NCBI GenBank assembly: GCA_021640185.1
Contig: JAJXDX010000149.1
Span: 1 to 5,792, forward strand
Direction of reading: 5' to 3'
Origin: Oscillospiraceae bacterium
GTDB taxonomy: Bacteria; Bacillota; Clostridia; Oscillospirales; Acutalibacteraceae
Length of the DNA: 5,792 nt
In this document: in pieces, positions 1-5,792 of the stretch
Numbering within the stretch: position 1 is the stretch's first letter
Layout of the letters: every line of letters begins with the position of its first letter
Program-made: the position numbers and the translations under genes
Notes under the pieces: generated by a model
The model's input: only the letters and a program-made list of their open reading frames with translations
The model's database searches: none
Told to the model about the DNA's origin: nothing

Positions 1-114
1 AAGATGAAGTTCGCCTATTCTTCGGCGCTGGCGTGGGTGTATTTCGCGGTGATCGGGGCGATATTGGCGATCGTGTTTTTGATCGTCAGCCGCAAGATCG
101 TGTATGTCGACTGA
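1..114 (+). CDS. Sugar ABC transporter permease, MalF/LplB type (C-terminal fragment)
   Basis: This is the 3' end of a gene that begins before the window; frame 1 is open from base 1 to a TGA at 112-114 and encodes 37 residues. The peptide has a small-residue-rich start (FAYSSALAW), one hydrophobic span (about VYFAVIGAILAIVFLIV) and a short basic cytoplasmic end (SRKIVYVD). This matches the last transmembrane helix and tail typical of MalF/UgpA/LplB-type inner-membrane permeases, which usually end in an AYASAMSW-like stretch, a helix and a basic tail. A MalG-type partner follows directly, in the usual order for carbohydrate ABC importers, which supports the call. The substrate cannot be told from the fragment. 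Confidence 0.82.
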   Translation, partial: KMKFAYSSALAWVYFAVIGAILAIVFLIVSRKIVYVD

Positions 115-122
115 GGACGGAA

Positions 123-128
123 AGGAGG
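123..128 (+). promoter_or_regulatory. Ribosome binding site AGGAGG that selects the GTG start at 137
   Basis: AGGAGG lies 8 bases before GTG at 137-139. The upstream in-frame ATG at 104 lies before this site, inside the previous gene, and has no comparable site of its own. The ATG at 143 is 14 bases away, which is rather far. GTG 137 is therefore the best start. Confidence 0.7.
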
Positions 129-136
129 AACGTCAC

Positions 137-1135
137 GTGAGGATGGATCATGCCGCGAAGCAGCGCCCCCGTGCGGACGGCGGCCGGGCGCTCCGGCTGA
201 AAAACCGGGTATCGTCCGCCGCGTGGGCCGTGTTCCGCGGCGCATTTTTGATCGGGGTCAGCTTCATCATCCTTTACCCGCTGATCTATATGCTCAGCAT
301 CTCGTTCCGCACGGCCGCCGACATGGCGGATCCCTCGGTCGTGTGGATCCCGAAGCACCTGTCGCTGGAGGCGATGAAGGATTCATTTTCGGCGATGGAC
401 TACCCCCGCGCGCTGTGGAACACCGTGCGGCTGGGGCTGTTCAGCTCGCTTTTGCAGGTCATGTCCTGTGCCGTCGTCGGCTACGGCTTCGCGCGGTTTG
501 AGTTCAAGTTCAAGCGGCTGCTGTTCGCGCTGGTGCTGTTTACGATCATCGTGCCCAGCTCCGTCGTGTATGTGCCGACCTATCTGTCGTACAAGTCCTT
601 CGATCTGTTCGGTCTCGGCTCGCTGATCGGGCTGTTCACCGGCAAGCCGCTGACCGTCAACCTGCTCAACACCGGCTGGACGCTGTATATCCCGGCGTTT
701 TTCGGCGTGGGCATCCGCTCCGGCCTGTTCATCTACATCTTCCGTCAGTTCTACCGCGGCCTGCCGCGCGAGCTGGAGGATGCGGCCTACATCGACGGCT
801 GCGGCTTCGTCAAGACGTTTTTGCGCGTGATCGTGCCGAACGCCGGGCCGGCGTTTTTGACGGTGTTCCTGTTCTCCGTCGTTTGGTACTGGAACGATTA
901 CTATTTCACCACCATGTATTTCACGAACGTGCGCACCGTGTCGACGGCGCTGGCGACGCTGGGCAGCTTACTCAGCACGCGCGAGGGCTCCGGTGCGTTC
1001 CTGAATGACGAATACCTGATCTCGACCCGTATGCAGGCCGGGTGCCTGCTGAGCATCGCGCCGCTGCTGATCATGTATGTGGCGCTGCAGCGCTATTTTA
1101 CCGAAGGCATCGAACGCACCGGGCTGGTCGGCTGA
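137..1135 (+). CDS. Carbohydrate ABC transporter permease, MalG type
   Basis: Inner-membrane subunit of a sugar ABC importer, expected to pair with the permease ending at 114. From GTG 137 it has 332 residues, somewhat longer than the usual 270-300 of the family because of a basic N-terminal extension. Predicted membrane helices lie at roughly residues 35-56, 96-118, 127-148, 185-205, 240-255 and 300-318, the six expected. The EAA loop that contacts the ATPase is visible at about 211-234 (ELEDAAYIDGCG followed by RVIVP), close to the family pattern EAA-x3-G-x9-I-x-LP. After the fifth helix comes WNDYYF, typical of MalG-like proteins. A longer form from ATG 104, overlapping the previous gene, is possible but less likely. 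No ATPase gene is seen in the window; such systems often share one encoded elsewhere. The sugar cannot be named. Confidence 0.93.
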   Translation: MRMDHAAKQRPRADGGRALRLKNRVSSAAWAVFRGAFLIGVSFIILYPLIYMLSISFRTAADMADPSVVWIPKHLSLEAMKDSFSAMDYPRALWNTVRLGLFSSLLQVMSCAVVGYGFARFEFKFKRLLFALVLFTIIVPSSVVYVPTYLSYKSFDLFGLGSLIGLFTGKPLTVNLLNTGWTLYIPAFFGVGIRSGLFIYIFRQFYRGLPRELEDAAYIDGCGFVKTFLRVIVPNAGPAFLTVFLFSVVWYWNDYYFTTMYFTNVRTVSTALATLGSLLSTREGSGAFLNDEYLISTRMQAGCLLSIAPLLIMYVALQRYFTEGIERTGLVG

Positions 1136-1150
1136 CCGTCCGAAAAACAA

Positions 1151-1157
1151 AAGGAGG
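1151..1157 (+). promoter_or_regulatory. Ribosome binding site AAGGAGG before the binding-protein gene
   Basis: AAGGAGG lies 7 bases before ATG 1165. It fixes the start of the solute-binding protein there, immediately before a clear lipoprotein signal peptide. The frame is open further upstream, to 1042, but that stretch overlaps the permease gene and would bury the signal peptide. Confidence 0.8.
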
Positions 1158-1164
1158 ATACCTT

Positions 1165-2976
1165 ATGGACCGCAAGAAAACCATCCTGCTCATGCTGTGT
1201 ACGCTGTGCCTGATGCTGCTGCTCGCCGCCTGCGGCGGACAGCCGCAGGGCGTCGTCACGCCGGAGAACGGCGATCTGCCGCCGCTGGACTTCGGCGGGC
1301 AGACGAAGTTCCAGATGCTCTCGTCATCCGAGATCACGGACGAGATGAAGGAGGAGCTGCAGAACAGCTACGGTCTGCAGGCGGAAACGATCATCACCCC
1401 GTGGGAGGATCTGACGGTGCGTCTGGCGACGCTCGTGCTGTCCGATTCCGCGCCCGACGCGGCGATGTTCCGCAGCGACGGCTACGATTATCCCAACTAC
1501 ATCGTCAATTCGCTGGTGCAGCCGGTCGATCCTTATCTGGATATGTCCCATCCGCTGTTTTCCGCGTGCAAGCAATACTATGACGATACCGTTTGGGGCG
1601 ACAGCCATTATCTGCTGGTGAGCGGGTACGGCAGCTCGACGTGTATGTTCTACAACACGAAGCTGATCGAGGACGCGGGGCTGGAGAGCCCGTGGGAGCT
1701 GTATCAGCGCAACGCGTGGGACTGGGACAAAATGCGCGAATATGCGCTGAAGCTGACCGAGGACAGCGACCGTGACGGCGTGCCGGAGGTGTACGGCATC
1801 GCGGTCAACCGGCCCTTCCCGATGCTGTATTCCACCGGCAAGGTGCTGGGCGACTTCGACGGCAAGAACAAGACCTTCGAGAACAAGGTGACCGACACCG
1901 ATATCGCCCGCGCGATGACGCTGCTGTCGGATCTGGTGGTCAAGGACAAGGTGTGCCCGTCGATGATCTCCGGCGTGCTGGAGATGTTCGGCGAGGGCAA
2001 GGTGGCCATGACGTTCGGCGAGCCCTTTTATACCGATCCCTCCGTCGTGAAGATCGCCGAGGCGGGGCAGCTGGGCATCTGCCCGATGGCGCGCGACCCC
2101 AAGGTGGACAAATACTATGTGCGCGGGCAGGTCGGCGGCATCTGGATCCCCGACGGTGCGAAGAACCCGAACGGCGCGGTGGCCTACTACGCGATCGAGC
2201 TCGATCACCTGCAGAGCGACGAATATCAGGAGAAGCAGCTGAAAAAGCTGCAGCAGAACGCCCACCTGAGCGACGAGAACATGGAGCAGGTGCGCACGAT
2301 CCGCGATCCGGAAAAGTGCGTCCCGGTGCTGGAGCTGGCCCCGTGGGCGGATCCGGCCAGCTGGCTGATGGTCGGCAACGCCAGCACGTGGGAGGTCGAA
2401 CTGGCGCGCACGCTGCCGTCGGTCGAGGCGCTGGCCGAGGAGATGTTCAAGCCCCTGGAGGTGGATCTGCCGCTCAGCCCCAAGACGGTGGACGACTTTG
2501 AGGGCTACGGCGACGATACCGCCGCCAAGATCGCGAAATACGTCGCGCTGACCGAGGGCAGCGGCAACATCCAGATGACGCTGGACAAGGCGAACAGCCA
2601 AGGCGGCGGCAAATATGCCGCCAAGATCGTGTATGACTGCTCCGATGCCGGCTGGGGCTCGCTGGAGCACAACGTCTATAAAACATGGGAAGGCAACGAC
2701 GCGCTGCGCCTGTGGGTGAAGGGCGACGGAACGCCGCAGACCGTGACGCTGCAGTTCAACACGCAAAACGGCGGCATCTGGCGGTACGATCTGCAGGTGA
2801 GCGGCACGGACGGACAGACCGTGACGATCCCGTTTTCCGATTTCCGGATCCCGGAGGGCGGCATCGAGGTCGATCTGGATCTGACGCGGATCACGAAGCT
2901 GTACCTGACGTTCGACGGTGAGCAGGCCGGTACGCACACGCTGTATCTGGACGACATCGCGGCCGTTAAGCAATAA
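1165..2976 (+). CDS. Sugar ABC transporter solute-binding lipoprotein with C-terminal CBM11/CIA30-like domain
   Basis: Extracytoplasmic substrate receptor of the importer, 603 residues, tethered to the membrane by lipid. The N-terminus has basic residues (MDRKK), a hydrophobic core and lipobox LAAC with lipidation predicted at Cys23. Residues of about 40-440 look like an SBP_bac_1-type (MalE-like) domain: MFYNTKLIEDAGL, a WDWDKM segment, and a calcium-loop-like DSDRDG at 200-205, which is common in such proteins. Typical members are 420-550 residues. Here about 160 more follow, starting near DDFEGYGDD (443-451). This part has alternating beta-strand patterns and ends in LYLDDIAAVK, resembling the galactose-binding-like jelly roll of CBM11 or CIA30. 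The gene lies 29 bases after the permease, and the next gene starts 12 bases after its stop in the same frame. Family membership is well supported; the C-terminal fold and its ligand are inferred. Confidence 0.92.
   Translation: MDRKKTILLMLCTLCLMLLLAACGGQPQGVVTPENGDLPPLDFGGQTKFQMLSSSEITDEMKEELQNSYGLQAETIITPWEDLTVRLATLVLSDSAPDAAMFRSDGYDYPNYIVNSLVQPVDPYLDMSHPLFSACKQYYDDTVWGDSHYLLVSGYGSSTCMFYNTKLIEDAGLESPWELYQRNAWDWDKMREYALKLTEDSDRDGVPEVYGIAVNRPFPMLYSTGKVLGDFDGKNKTFENKVTDTDIARAMTLLSDLVVKDKVCPSMISGVLEMFGEGKVAMTFGEPFYTDPSVVKIAEAGQLGICPMARDPKVDKYYVRGQVGGIWIPDGAKNPNGAVAYYAIELDHLQSDEYQEKQLKKLQQNAHLSDENMEQVRTIRDPEKCVPVLELAPWADPASWLMVGNASTWEVELARTLPSVEALAEEMFKPLEVDLPLSPKTVDDFEGYGDDTAAKIAKYVALTEGSGNIQMTLDKANSQGGGKYAAKIVYDCSDAGWGSLEHNVYKTWEGNDALRLWVKGDGTPQTVTLQFNTQNGGIWRYDLQVSGTDGQTVTIPFSDFRIPEGGIEVDLDLTRITKLYLTFDGEQAGTHTLYLDDIAAVKQ
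2488..2973 (+). other. Encoded beta-sandwich domain at the end of the binding protein (CBM11/CIA30-like)
   Basis: This segment encodes residues 442-603 of the solute-binding lipoprotein. It opens with DDFEGYGDDTA, contains an aromatic-rich middle (GGKYAAKIVYD, LRLWVKGDG, GGIWRYDLQ) and closes with LYLDDIAAV. An opening 'DDFEGY' and a closing 'DDI' are typical of CBM11 and CIA30 jelly-roll domains, whose first and last strands pair. Exposed tryptophan and tyrosine residues would suit sugar binding. The domain name is inferred from pattern only. Confidence 0.6.
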
Positions 2977-2982
2977 AAGGAG
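2977..2982 (+). promoter_or_regulatory. Ribosome binding site AAGGAG before the ADP-ribosylglycohydrolase-family gene
   Basis: AAGGAG starts directly after the binding-protein TAA and lies 6 bases before ATG 2989. Its strength and spacing show that translation is meant to begin at 2989, so the early in-frame stop at 3118 lies inside the real gene and not before it. Confidence 0.75.
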
Positions 2983-2988
2983 CAAGCG

Positions 2989-4518
2989 ATGCAAAAGCGG
3001 ACATTATCCTTTGCCGAATACCGCGACAAGGTGCTTGGCTGCTGGCACGGCAAGAACATCGGCGGCACGCTGGGCGCGCCGTTCGAGTGCCTGCGCGGTG
3101 TGTTCGACATCGATCATTAAACGCAGGAACTGGGCGGTGAGCCGCTGCCGAACGACCCCCTTGATCTGCAGCTGGTCTGGCCCAATGCCGCAGAGCGCTT
3201 CGGCAGCCGCATCGATGCGCAGATCTTGGGCGAATACTGGCACTGGTTCATCACGCCGCACTGGGCGGAATACGGCGCGGGGCGCAACAATATGCGCGCC
3301 GGGATGCTGCCGCCGCTGTCCGGCTATGTGAACAACCGCTTCCGCGACAGCTGCGGTGCGTTCATCCTGTCGGAGATCTGGGCGTGCCTTGTGCCGGGCG
3401 ACCCGGAGGGCGCGGCGCGCTACGCCTTTGAGGATGCCTGCGTCGACCATGCCGGGGAGGGACTGTATGCCGAGGTGTTCTGCGCCGCGGTGGAGAGCGC
3501 GGCGTTCGTCGTGCAGGACACGGCCGCGCTGATCGACATCGGCCTGTCCTACATCCCGGCAGATTGCGGCGTCAGCCGCGCGGTGCGCTGCGTGCAGCGC
3601 TGCCATGCCGAGGGGCTGGACTGGCGCGCGGCGCGCCGCCGGCTGCTGATCGAGGAGCCGGGCAGCTTCGGCGCGATGGGCACGCCGCGCGAGCAGATGG
3701 ATCCGGACATCCCGGTGGCCGAGCCGGGCTACGACGCGCCGAGCAACATCGGCATCATCATCATCGGCTGGCTGTACGGCGAGGGCGACCTTGGGCGCAG
3801 CATCTGCATCGCGGCGGGCTGCGGCGAGGACGCCGACTGCACGGCCGGGACGCTGGGCGCGCTGCTGGGGATCCTGCACGGCGGGGCCGCGCTGCCGGAA
3901 AAATGGCTTGCTCCGCTGGGCGGGAAGATCAAGACCAAATGCATCAACGTCGCGGACGTAGGGCTGAGGATCCCTGCCACGGTCGATGAACTGACCGACC
4001 GTCTGCTGCGCCTGACGCCGACCTTCCTCGGCCCCGAGCGGTGCGACGTGCTGTCCGGGCCGGGCTACACCGTGGCGGTCAAGGCGCCGGAGGAGATGCT
4101 CTGCCGGGAGCGGGGGATCAACGCCTATTTCGGCACCAGCTTTTTTGAGACGCTCTCGCGCAGCCCGTTCGTCGTGCGTTTCGAGAGCACGCTGTATACC
4201 GTGCTGCTGGACTACGGCGGCGAGCCGTTCATCCGCGCGGGGGAGCCGCGCACGCTGCGTCTGACCGTATTAAACGGCTTTTTGATGCAGCAGTGGCTGC
4301 AGATCCGTTGGCACTGCCCGGAGGACTGGACGGTCACGCCCGGCCGCAAGGCGGAGGATACGCTGGAATCGTATTATTGCAACGAGGGCAAGACGACGTT
4401 CACCTTCACCTTTACGGCCGAAACGCTGACGGACAGCCGCTTCGATCTGGTGGCGGAGATCTCGTCCGTCGGGCACCACACCCGCGCGTTCGTTCCCGTT
4501 GCCCTGTACGCCCGCTGA
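2989..4518 (+). pseudogene. ADP-ribosylglycohydrolase-family gene interrupted by an in-frame TAA
   Basis: The gene spans 508 sense codons plus one internal stop. Codons 1-43 carry the family N-terminus (FAEYRDKVLGCWHGKNIGG, then TLGAPFE). Codon 44 is TAA, and the same frame continues with TQELGGEPLPND and stays open to TGA at 4516-4518, so a single substitution from a tyrosine codon is the simplest cause. The second metal-site motif GEDADCT is intact at codons 279-285 (family pattern GxDxDS/T). The first, usually an Asp-Asp pair, reads NDPLDLQ at 55-61. Codons from about 395 look like a separate beta-sandwich. Known members (DraG, ARH1, ARH3) use a binuclear Mg site to cleave ADP-ribose bonds; relatives in clostridial sugar operons have no firm substrate. 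Restart at an internal start (TTG 3226 or ATG 3292) would lose the N-terminal glycine motif and first metal site, so activity is doubtful. A sequencing error remains possible. Confidence 0.82.
3118..3120 (+). other. Internal TAA stop codon (codon 44) in the ADP-ribosylglycohydrolase-family gene
   Basis: The sequence reads FDIDH, stop, TQELGG in one frame, with no change of frame on either side. From memory of close relatives, a tyrosine is expected here (a DYYTQ-like stretch), which needs only TAC or TAT to TAA. Other genes in the window end with both TAA and TGA, so a reassigned TAA is unlikely. Confidence 0.85.
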
Positions 4519-4531
4519 ACCGACTTTTCAC

Positions 4532-4539
4532 GAAAGGAA
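4532..4539 (+). promoter_or_regulatory. Ribosome binding site GAAAGGAA favouring ATG 4545
   Basis: The AAGGA core ends 6 bases before ATG 4545 and 12 bases before the second in-frame ATG at 4551. The spacing favours 4545, giving a protein that begins MTMKKAKR. Confidence 0.6.
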
Positions 4540-4544
4540 CTGTG

Positions 4545-5618
4545 ATGACGATGAAAAAAGCAAAAAGGATCCTTGTGCTGCTTGCGGTGCTGGCCCTGTT
4601 GGCCGTGCCCGGCCTGACGGCGCTGGCGGCCGGACCTTCGGTCGGCGGTGCGCCGCTGTGCCCGAAGGGCGGGAAGAACCTGATCGACCTTGCCAAGATC
4701 ACCGGCGACACCGGCGACTATCTGTACGCGAAGGATCAGCTGATCAGCGAGGGCGGCAACGAGGACAAGACCGTCGAGTTCGCCGTCGATGCCTCCGGCA
4801 TCACCGAACTGGCGCCCTATGTGGTCAGTATGTGGGTCAAGGTGGACAAGGACACCGAGGACTGGATCGGGTTTGAGGTGACGACGAACGACAACGGCAA
4901 GGTGAACCAGTCGGTCAAGGTGTGCCCGAACGTGATCTATCTGCGCGAGAACGGCAAGGAACAGGCGCAGTGCACGAACATCAAGATCCCGAAGGGGTCG
5001 TATTTCAAGTTCGATATCTATTTCCGGCCGGACGACAGCGGACGGTATTACCGCAACATCTTCGTCAACAACCAGCCGGTGACGAACGACTGGGGCGGCG
5101 CGAGCGCGGATATGCCGCTGGATGCCGTCAAGCCGGTGCTGCGCTTCACCTCCGTGTCCGGGCAGTTCGAGATCTCCAGCCTGCGGATGTATCTGGTGGA
5201 TGCGAATGCCAAGTCGTTCGAGCCGGTGACCGCGCCGATCAAGCGCACGGACGCGCCGGTGAACACCACCGCGCCGACGAAGACACCGAACACGAGCGCC
5301 CCGACGAAGGCGCCGAACACGACGGCGAAAAACACCTCCGGCAGCCGGCCGACGTCCTCGGCACCGGACAGCAGCGAGCCGGATAACAGCAGCGATCCCG
5401 TTTCGGCTCCGTCCGACGCGGCTACGACCGCGCCGACCACGACGCGTGCTGCTGCTGCGCAGCCTTCCGGCGGCGTGAACGTGTGGATGATCGTGATCGT
5501 GATCGTTGCCGTGGTGCTGGCGGGCGGCGGCGTGGCGATCGCGCTGATCCTGCGTTCGCCCGGACAGACGGCCGAAAAGACGGCCGACAAGACCGAGAAC
5601 GACGGCCGGGACGAGTGA
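4545..5618 (+). CDS. Exported cell-surface protein with beta-rich ectodomain, Thr/Pro linker and C-terminal membrane anchor
   Basis: 357 residues, not a family I recognise. Parts in order: a Sec signal peptide at about 1-29 (MTMKKAKR, hydrophobic core, cleavage probably near ALA/A at 26-29); a folded region at about 35-228 with alternating hydrophobic and polar residues and several aromatics, suggesting a beta-sandwich (possibly carbohydrate-binding or lectin-like, but no signature identified); a low-complexity Thr/Pro/Ser/Ala linker at about 229-310; one transmembrane helix at 313-336 (WMIVIVIVAVVLAGG onward); and a short charged cytoplasmic tail ending at Glu357. There is no LPxTG sortase motif, so the helix itself would be the anchor. 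The gene follows the ADP-ribosylglycohydrolase-family gene after 26 bases without a terminator, so it is probably co-transcribed with the importer. It may help bind or present the substrate outside the cell; this is inference from context. Confidence 0.85.
   Translation: MTMKKAKRILVLLAVLALLAVPGLTALAAGPSVGGAPLCPKGGKNLIDLAKITGDTGDYLYAKDQLISEGGNEDKTVEFAVDASGITELAPYVVSMWVKVDKDTEDWIGFEVTTNDNGKVNQSVKVCPNVIYLRENGKEQAQCTNIKIPKGSYFKFDIYFRPDDSGRYYRNIFVNNQPVTNDWGGASADMPLDAVKPVLRFTSVSGQFEISSLRMYLVDANAKSFEPVTAPIKRTDAPVNTTAPTKTPNTSAPTKAPNTTAKNTSGSRPTSSAPDSSEPDNSSDPVSAPSDAATTAPTTTRAAAAQPSGGVNVWMIVIVIVAVVLAGGGVAIALILRSPGQTAEKTADKTENDGRDE
5271..5324 (+). repeat. Two tandem 27-bp units in the Thr/Pro linker of the surface protein
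   Basis: Units at 5271-5297 and 5298-5324 differ at only a few bases and encode APTKTPNTS and APTKAPNTT. This is an in-frame nine-residue repeat in the stalk between ectodomain and membrane helix, where repeat number may vary by slippage or recombination. Confidence 0.75.
5489..5506 (+). repeat. Three tandem GATCGT units within the membrane-helix coding region
   Basis: Three exact copies of a 6-bp unit encode the Ile-Val alternation at the start of the transmembrane helix. Gain or loss of a unit would keep frame. It may be simply a result of coding an Ile-Val run with preferred codons. Confidence 0.5.
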
Positions 5619-5625
5619 CCGGCCG
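5603..5625 (+). other. GC-rich inverted repeat spanning the stop codon of the surface-protein gene
   Basis: CGGCCGG at 5603-5609 and CCGGCCG at 5619-5625 form a perfect 7-bp stem around a 9-base loop that contains the TGA stop. No T-run follows, so it does not look like an intrinsic terminator. The probable ribosome binding site of the next gene begins just after it. A role in mRNA stability or translational coupling is possible but unproven. Confidence 0.4.
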
Positions 5626-5627
5626 GG

Positions 5628-5633
5628 AAGGGA
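5628..5633 (+). promoter_or_regulatory. Probable ribosome binding site AAGGGA before the last gene
   Basis: AAGGGA lies 10 bases before ATG 5644, a weaker match than the sites upstream. It is the best candidate in the 25-base gap and supports the ATG at 5644. Confidence 0.45.
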
Positions 5634-5643
5634 TCACAGGCAG

Positions 5644-5792
5644 ATGGACACGAAGAAAAAGCAGATCCTGATCACGGTGACGGCCATGGTGTGTGCGGCG
5701 GCGATCGCCTGCGCGGTGGGGGTCGGCGTGTCGCTGCAGACGGCCGCGCCGGACGGCGGGAGCGACGTGCCGCAGCCGGGCAGCTCTGCGGT
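5644..5792 (+). CDS. Exported or membrane-anchored protein of unknown function (N-terminal fragment)
   Basis: The frame is open from ATG 5644 to the window end, giving 49 complete codons. The peptide begins MDTKKKQ, followed by a hydrophobic stretch (ILITVTAMVCAAAIACAVGVGV) and then a low-complexity, small-residue and proline-rich segment (APDGGSDVPQPGSSA). That fits a signal peptide or N-terminal membrane anchor followed by a flexible linker. There are two cysteines in the hydrophobic part, but neither sits in a convincing lipobox. It starts 25 bases after the surface-protein gene on the same strand, so it probably belongs to the same operon. No family can be assigned from this fragment. Confidence 0.7.
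   Translation, partial: MDTKKKQILITVTAMVCAAAIACAVGVGVSLQTAAPDGGSDVPQPGSSA

Noticed and set aside
1136..1164. Possible promoter or terminator between the permease and the binding-protein gene.
   Set aside because: The gap is only 29 bases, holds the ribosome binding site, and shows neither an inverted repeat with a T-run nor -35/-10 boxes.
1324..2994. Long minus-strand open frame of 556 codons opposite the binding-protein gene.
   Set aside because: It mirrors the GC-rich codon pattern of the true gene, has an Arg/His/Leu/Val/Gln-rich composition with no recognisable domain, and overlaps a well-supported lipoprotein gene.
2974..3120. Reassigned TAA codon: the binding protein and the glycohydrolase-family gene share a reading frame and are separated only by TAA, with another TAA at 3118.
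   Set aside because: A good ribosome binding site and ATG lie between the genes, the fused protein would send a cytoplasmic-type enzyme out of the cell with a lipoprotein, and the first TAA sits where the jelly-roll domain naturally ends. A mutation explains the second TAA more simply.
2918..3331. Plus-strand open frame of 137 codons bridging the end of the binding protein and the broken gene.
   Set aside because: It is in another frame from both family-like sequences, has Cys/Arg/Ser-rich nonsense composition and no ribosome binding site, so it is not evidence of a frameshift.
3004..3879. Minus-strand open frame of 291 codons opposite the ADP-ribosylglycohydrolase-family gene.
   Set aside because: Composition is Arg/Ala-rich low complexity and it lies against clear family sequence on the plus strand; a shadow frame.
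3226..4518. A separate, intact gene starting at TTG 3226.
   Set aside because: No suitable ribosome binding site precedes it, and it would lack the N-terminal glycine motif and the first metal-site motif, which are present just upstream in the same frame. It is better read as the remainder of the interrupted gene, although some restart cannot be excluded.

Overview
The window looks like part of one plus-strand operon from a GC-rich Gram-positive bacterium, probably an anaerobic clostridial lineage of the Ruminococcaceae/Oscillospiraceae type. That placement is an inference. It rests on strong AGGAGG-like ribosome binding sites before nearly every gene, a lipobox solute-binding protein, G/C-ending codons throughout, and the gene content. 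No rRNA, tRNA, CRISPR array, insertion sequence, promoter or intrinsic terminator could be supported. All gaps between genes are short (12 to 29 bases), and no stretch over 300 bases lacks a gene.

Layout: (1) 1-114, the last 37 residues of a MalF/LplB-type sugar ABC permease. (2) 137-1135, a MalG-type sugar ABC permease (COG0395-like) with the EAA loop. (3) 1165-2976, an extracellular solute-binding lipoprotein with an extra C-terminal beta-sandwich resembling the CBM11/CIA30 carbohydrate-binding fold. (4) 2989-4518, an ADP-ribosylglycohydrolase-family gene interrupted by an in-frame TAA at codon 44, with a doubtful residue in the nearby metal-binding motif. (5) 4545-5618, an exported protein with a beta-rich ectodomain, a Thr/Pro/Ser linker and a C-terminal membrane anchor. 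(6) 5644-5792, the start of another exported or membrane-anchored protein, cut by the window end.

Working model: the lipoprotein captures a carbohydrate or glycoside, the two permeases import it using an ATPase not encoded here (often a shared MsmK-type subunit), and the glycohydrolase-family enzyme would cleave a glycosidic or N-glycosidic bond in the cytoplasm. The two exported proteins downstream may act at the cell surface on the same substrate. The points most worth a second look are the broken ADP-ribosylglycohydrolase gene inside an otherwise intact operon, the binding-protein/CBM-like fusion, and the anchored surface protein of unknown function.
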